This document shows positions 63,744 to 64,000 of a stretch of 64,000 nt of DNA, one piece after another (positions within the stretch are counted from its first letter, which is position 1; each line of letters starts with the position of its first letter). The DNA comes from Saccharicrinis sp963677245 (GTDB taxonomy: Bacteria; Bacteroidota; Bacteroidia; Bacteroidales; Marinilabiliaceae). Made by a program: the position numbers and the translations under genes. Under the pieces are notes generated by a model, which was not told the DNA's origin, did not search any database, and saw nothing but the letters and a program-made list of their open reading frames with translations. The stretch spans positions 1,674,001 through 1,738,000 of the forward strand of contig OY781921.1 of NCBI GenBank assembly GCA_963677245.1, read 5' to 3'.

Positions 63744-64000
63744 ATGAAAACAAAAGTACTTTGGTTCTCGAACCATGTTTTTTCATATGAGAGTTCTGAA
63801 AAAATAGAACTCAACCGAAACTCAGGCCGAGGCTGGGTATCTGCGCTTGAATATGCATTAAGACAATACGATGAATATGAATTAGCTATAGCATTTCCTG
63901 ACAACTCCATCACCTCTATTCAAAAAGAAGAATATGACAACAGAGTTGTTTATAGAATTCCTTTTCCAGAAAGTAAAATCAAAAGATGGAAAAACCGTTT
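63744..64000 (+). CDS. Glycosyltransferase, N-terminal part (runs off window)
   Basis: From the ATG at 63744 an open frame runs to the right edge (85 codons visible). It starts KTKVLWFSNHVFSYES and continues RGWVSALEYALRQYDEYELAIAF, the pattern of a GT-B N-terminal Rossmann half (glycosyltransferase 4 N-terminal domain). It lies on the same strand as wza-wzc-wzy after a spacer of about 150 bp and is probably part of the same operon. The missing C-terminus holds the donor-site motifs, so family membership is provisional. Confidence 0.6.
   Translation, partial: MKTKVLWFSNHVFSYESSEKIELNRNSGRGWVSALEYALRQYDEYELAIAFPDNSITSIQKEEYDNRVVYRIPFPESKIKRWKNR

Overview
The window is chromosomal DNA of a low-GC Bacteroidota bacterium. 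I infer the order Marinilabiliales (Prolixibacteraceae/Marinifilaceae type), but the sequence alone does not fix the genus. The signs are a SusC/SusD pair under ECF-sigma/FecR control, several secreted proteins with type IX secretion (T9SS) C-terminal sorting domains, TamL and PorT homologues, -7 elements of the TAnnTTTG type, and very AT-rich spacers. No tRNA, rRNA, CRISPR array, prophage or complete insertion sequence was seen.

Region 1 (1-18.6 kb) is a pectin-degradation locus. It has a GH127 beta-L-arabinofuranosidase (cut by the left edge), SusD, SusC with an N-terminal STN signalling domain, a FecR anti-sigma factor and an ECF sigma factor. A very large PL1 pectate lyase and a GH28 polygalacturonase follow. 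All lie on the minus strand. The likely working order is that extracellular lyase and polygalacturonase cut pectin, SusCD imports oligosaccharides and signals through FecR to the sigma factor, and GH127 trims arabinose side chains.

Region 2 (13.2-17.2 kb) is an accessory island inside region 1, between the lyase and the polygalacturonase. It holds two unrecognised exported proteins, structured intergenic elements, a ParD antitoxin with its own palindromic operator, a parE toxin gene broken after 12 codons, and 24 degenerate units that repeat with a strict 21-bp period. This array is the most unusual DNA in the window.

Region 3 (18.8-34.6 kb) is mostly housekeeping: two divergent class II fructose-bisphosphate aldolases of different subclasses, TamL, a TrmH-type rRNA methyltransferase, a FAD-dependent oxidoreductase, an orphan multi-PAS histidine kinase, PorT, UbiE/MenG, a TlpA-like thioredoxin, PurL and a short-chain dehydrogenase.

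Region 4 (34.7-64 kb) is a large exopolysaccharide locus. A minus-strand block encodes a polyisoprenyl-phosphate sugar transferase, an AMP-forming acyl ligase, an NAD-synthase-like enzyme, an asparagine-synthase-like amidotransferase and an acyl carrier protein. Next come secreted T9SS cargo (two BNR-4-type proteins, an alpha/beta hydrolase and a 1532-residue seven-FG-GAP protein), a Wzx flippase, an SGNH-like lipoprotein and a GNAT protein. A plus-strand operon then encodes Wza-type export protein, a glycosyltransferase, a Wzc tyrosine kinase, a Wzy polymerase and another glycosyltransferase cut by the right edge. I infer a polymer built by the Wzx/Wzy route, possibly carrying an amide or acyl decoration made by the carrier-protein block, and trimmed or bound outside the cell by the T9SS proteins.
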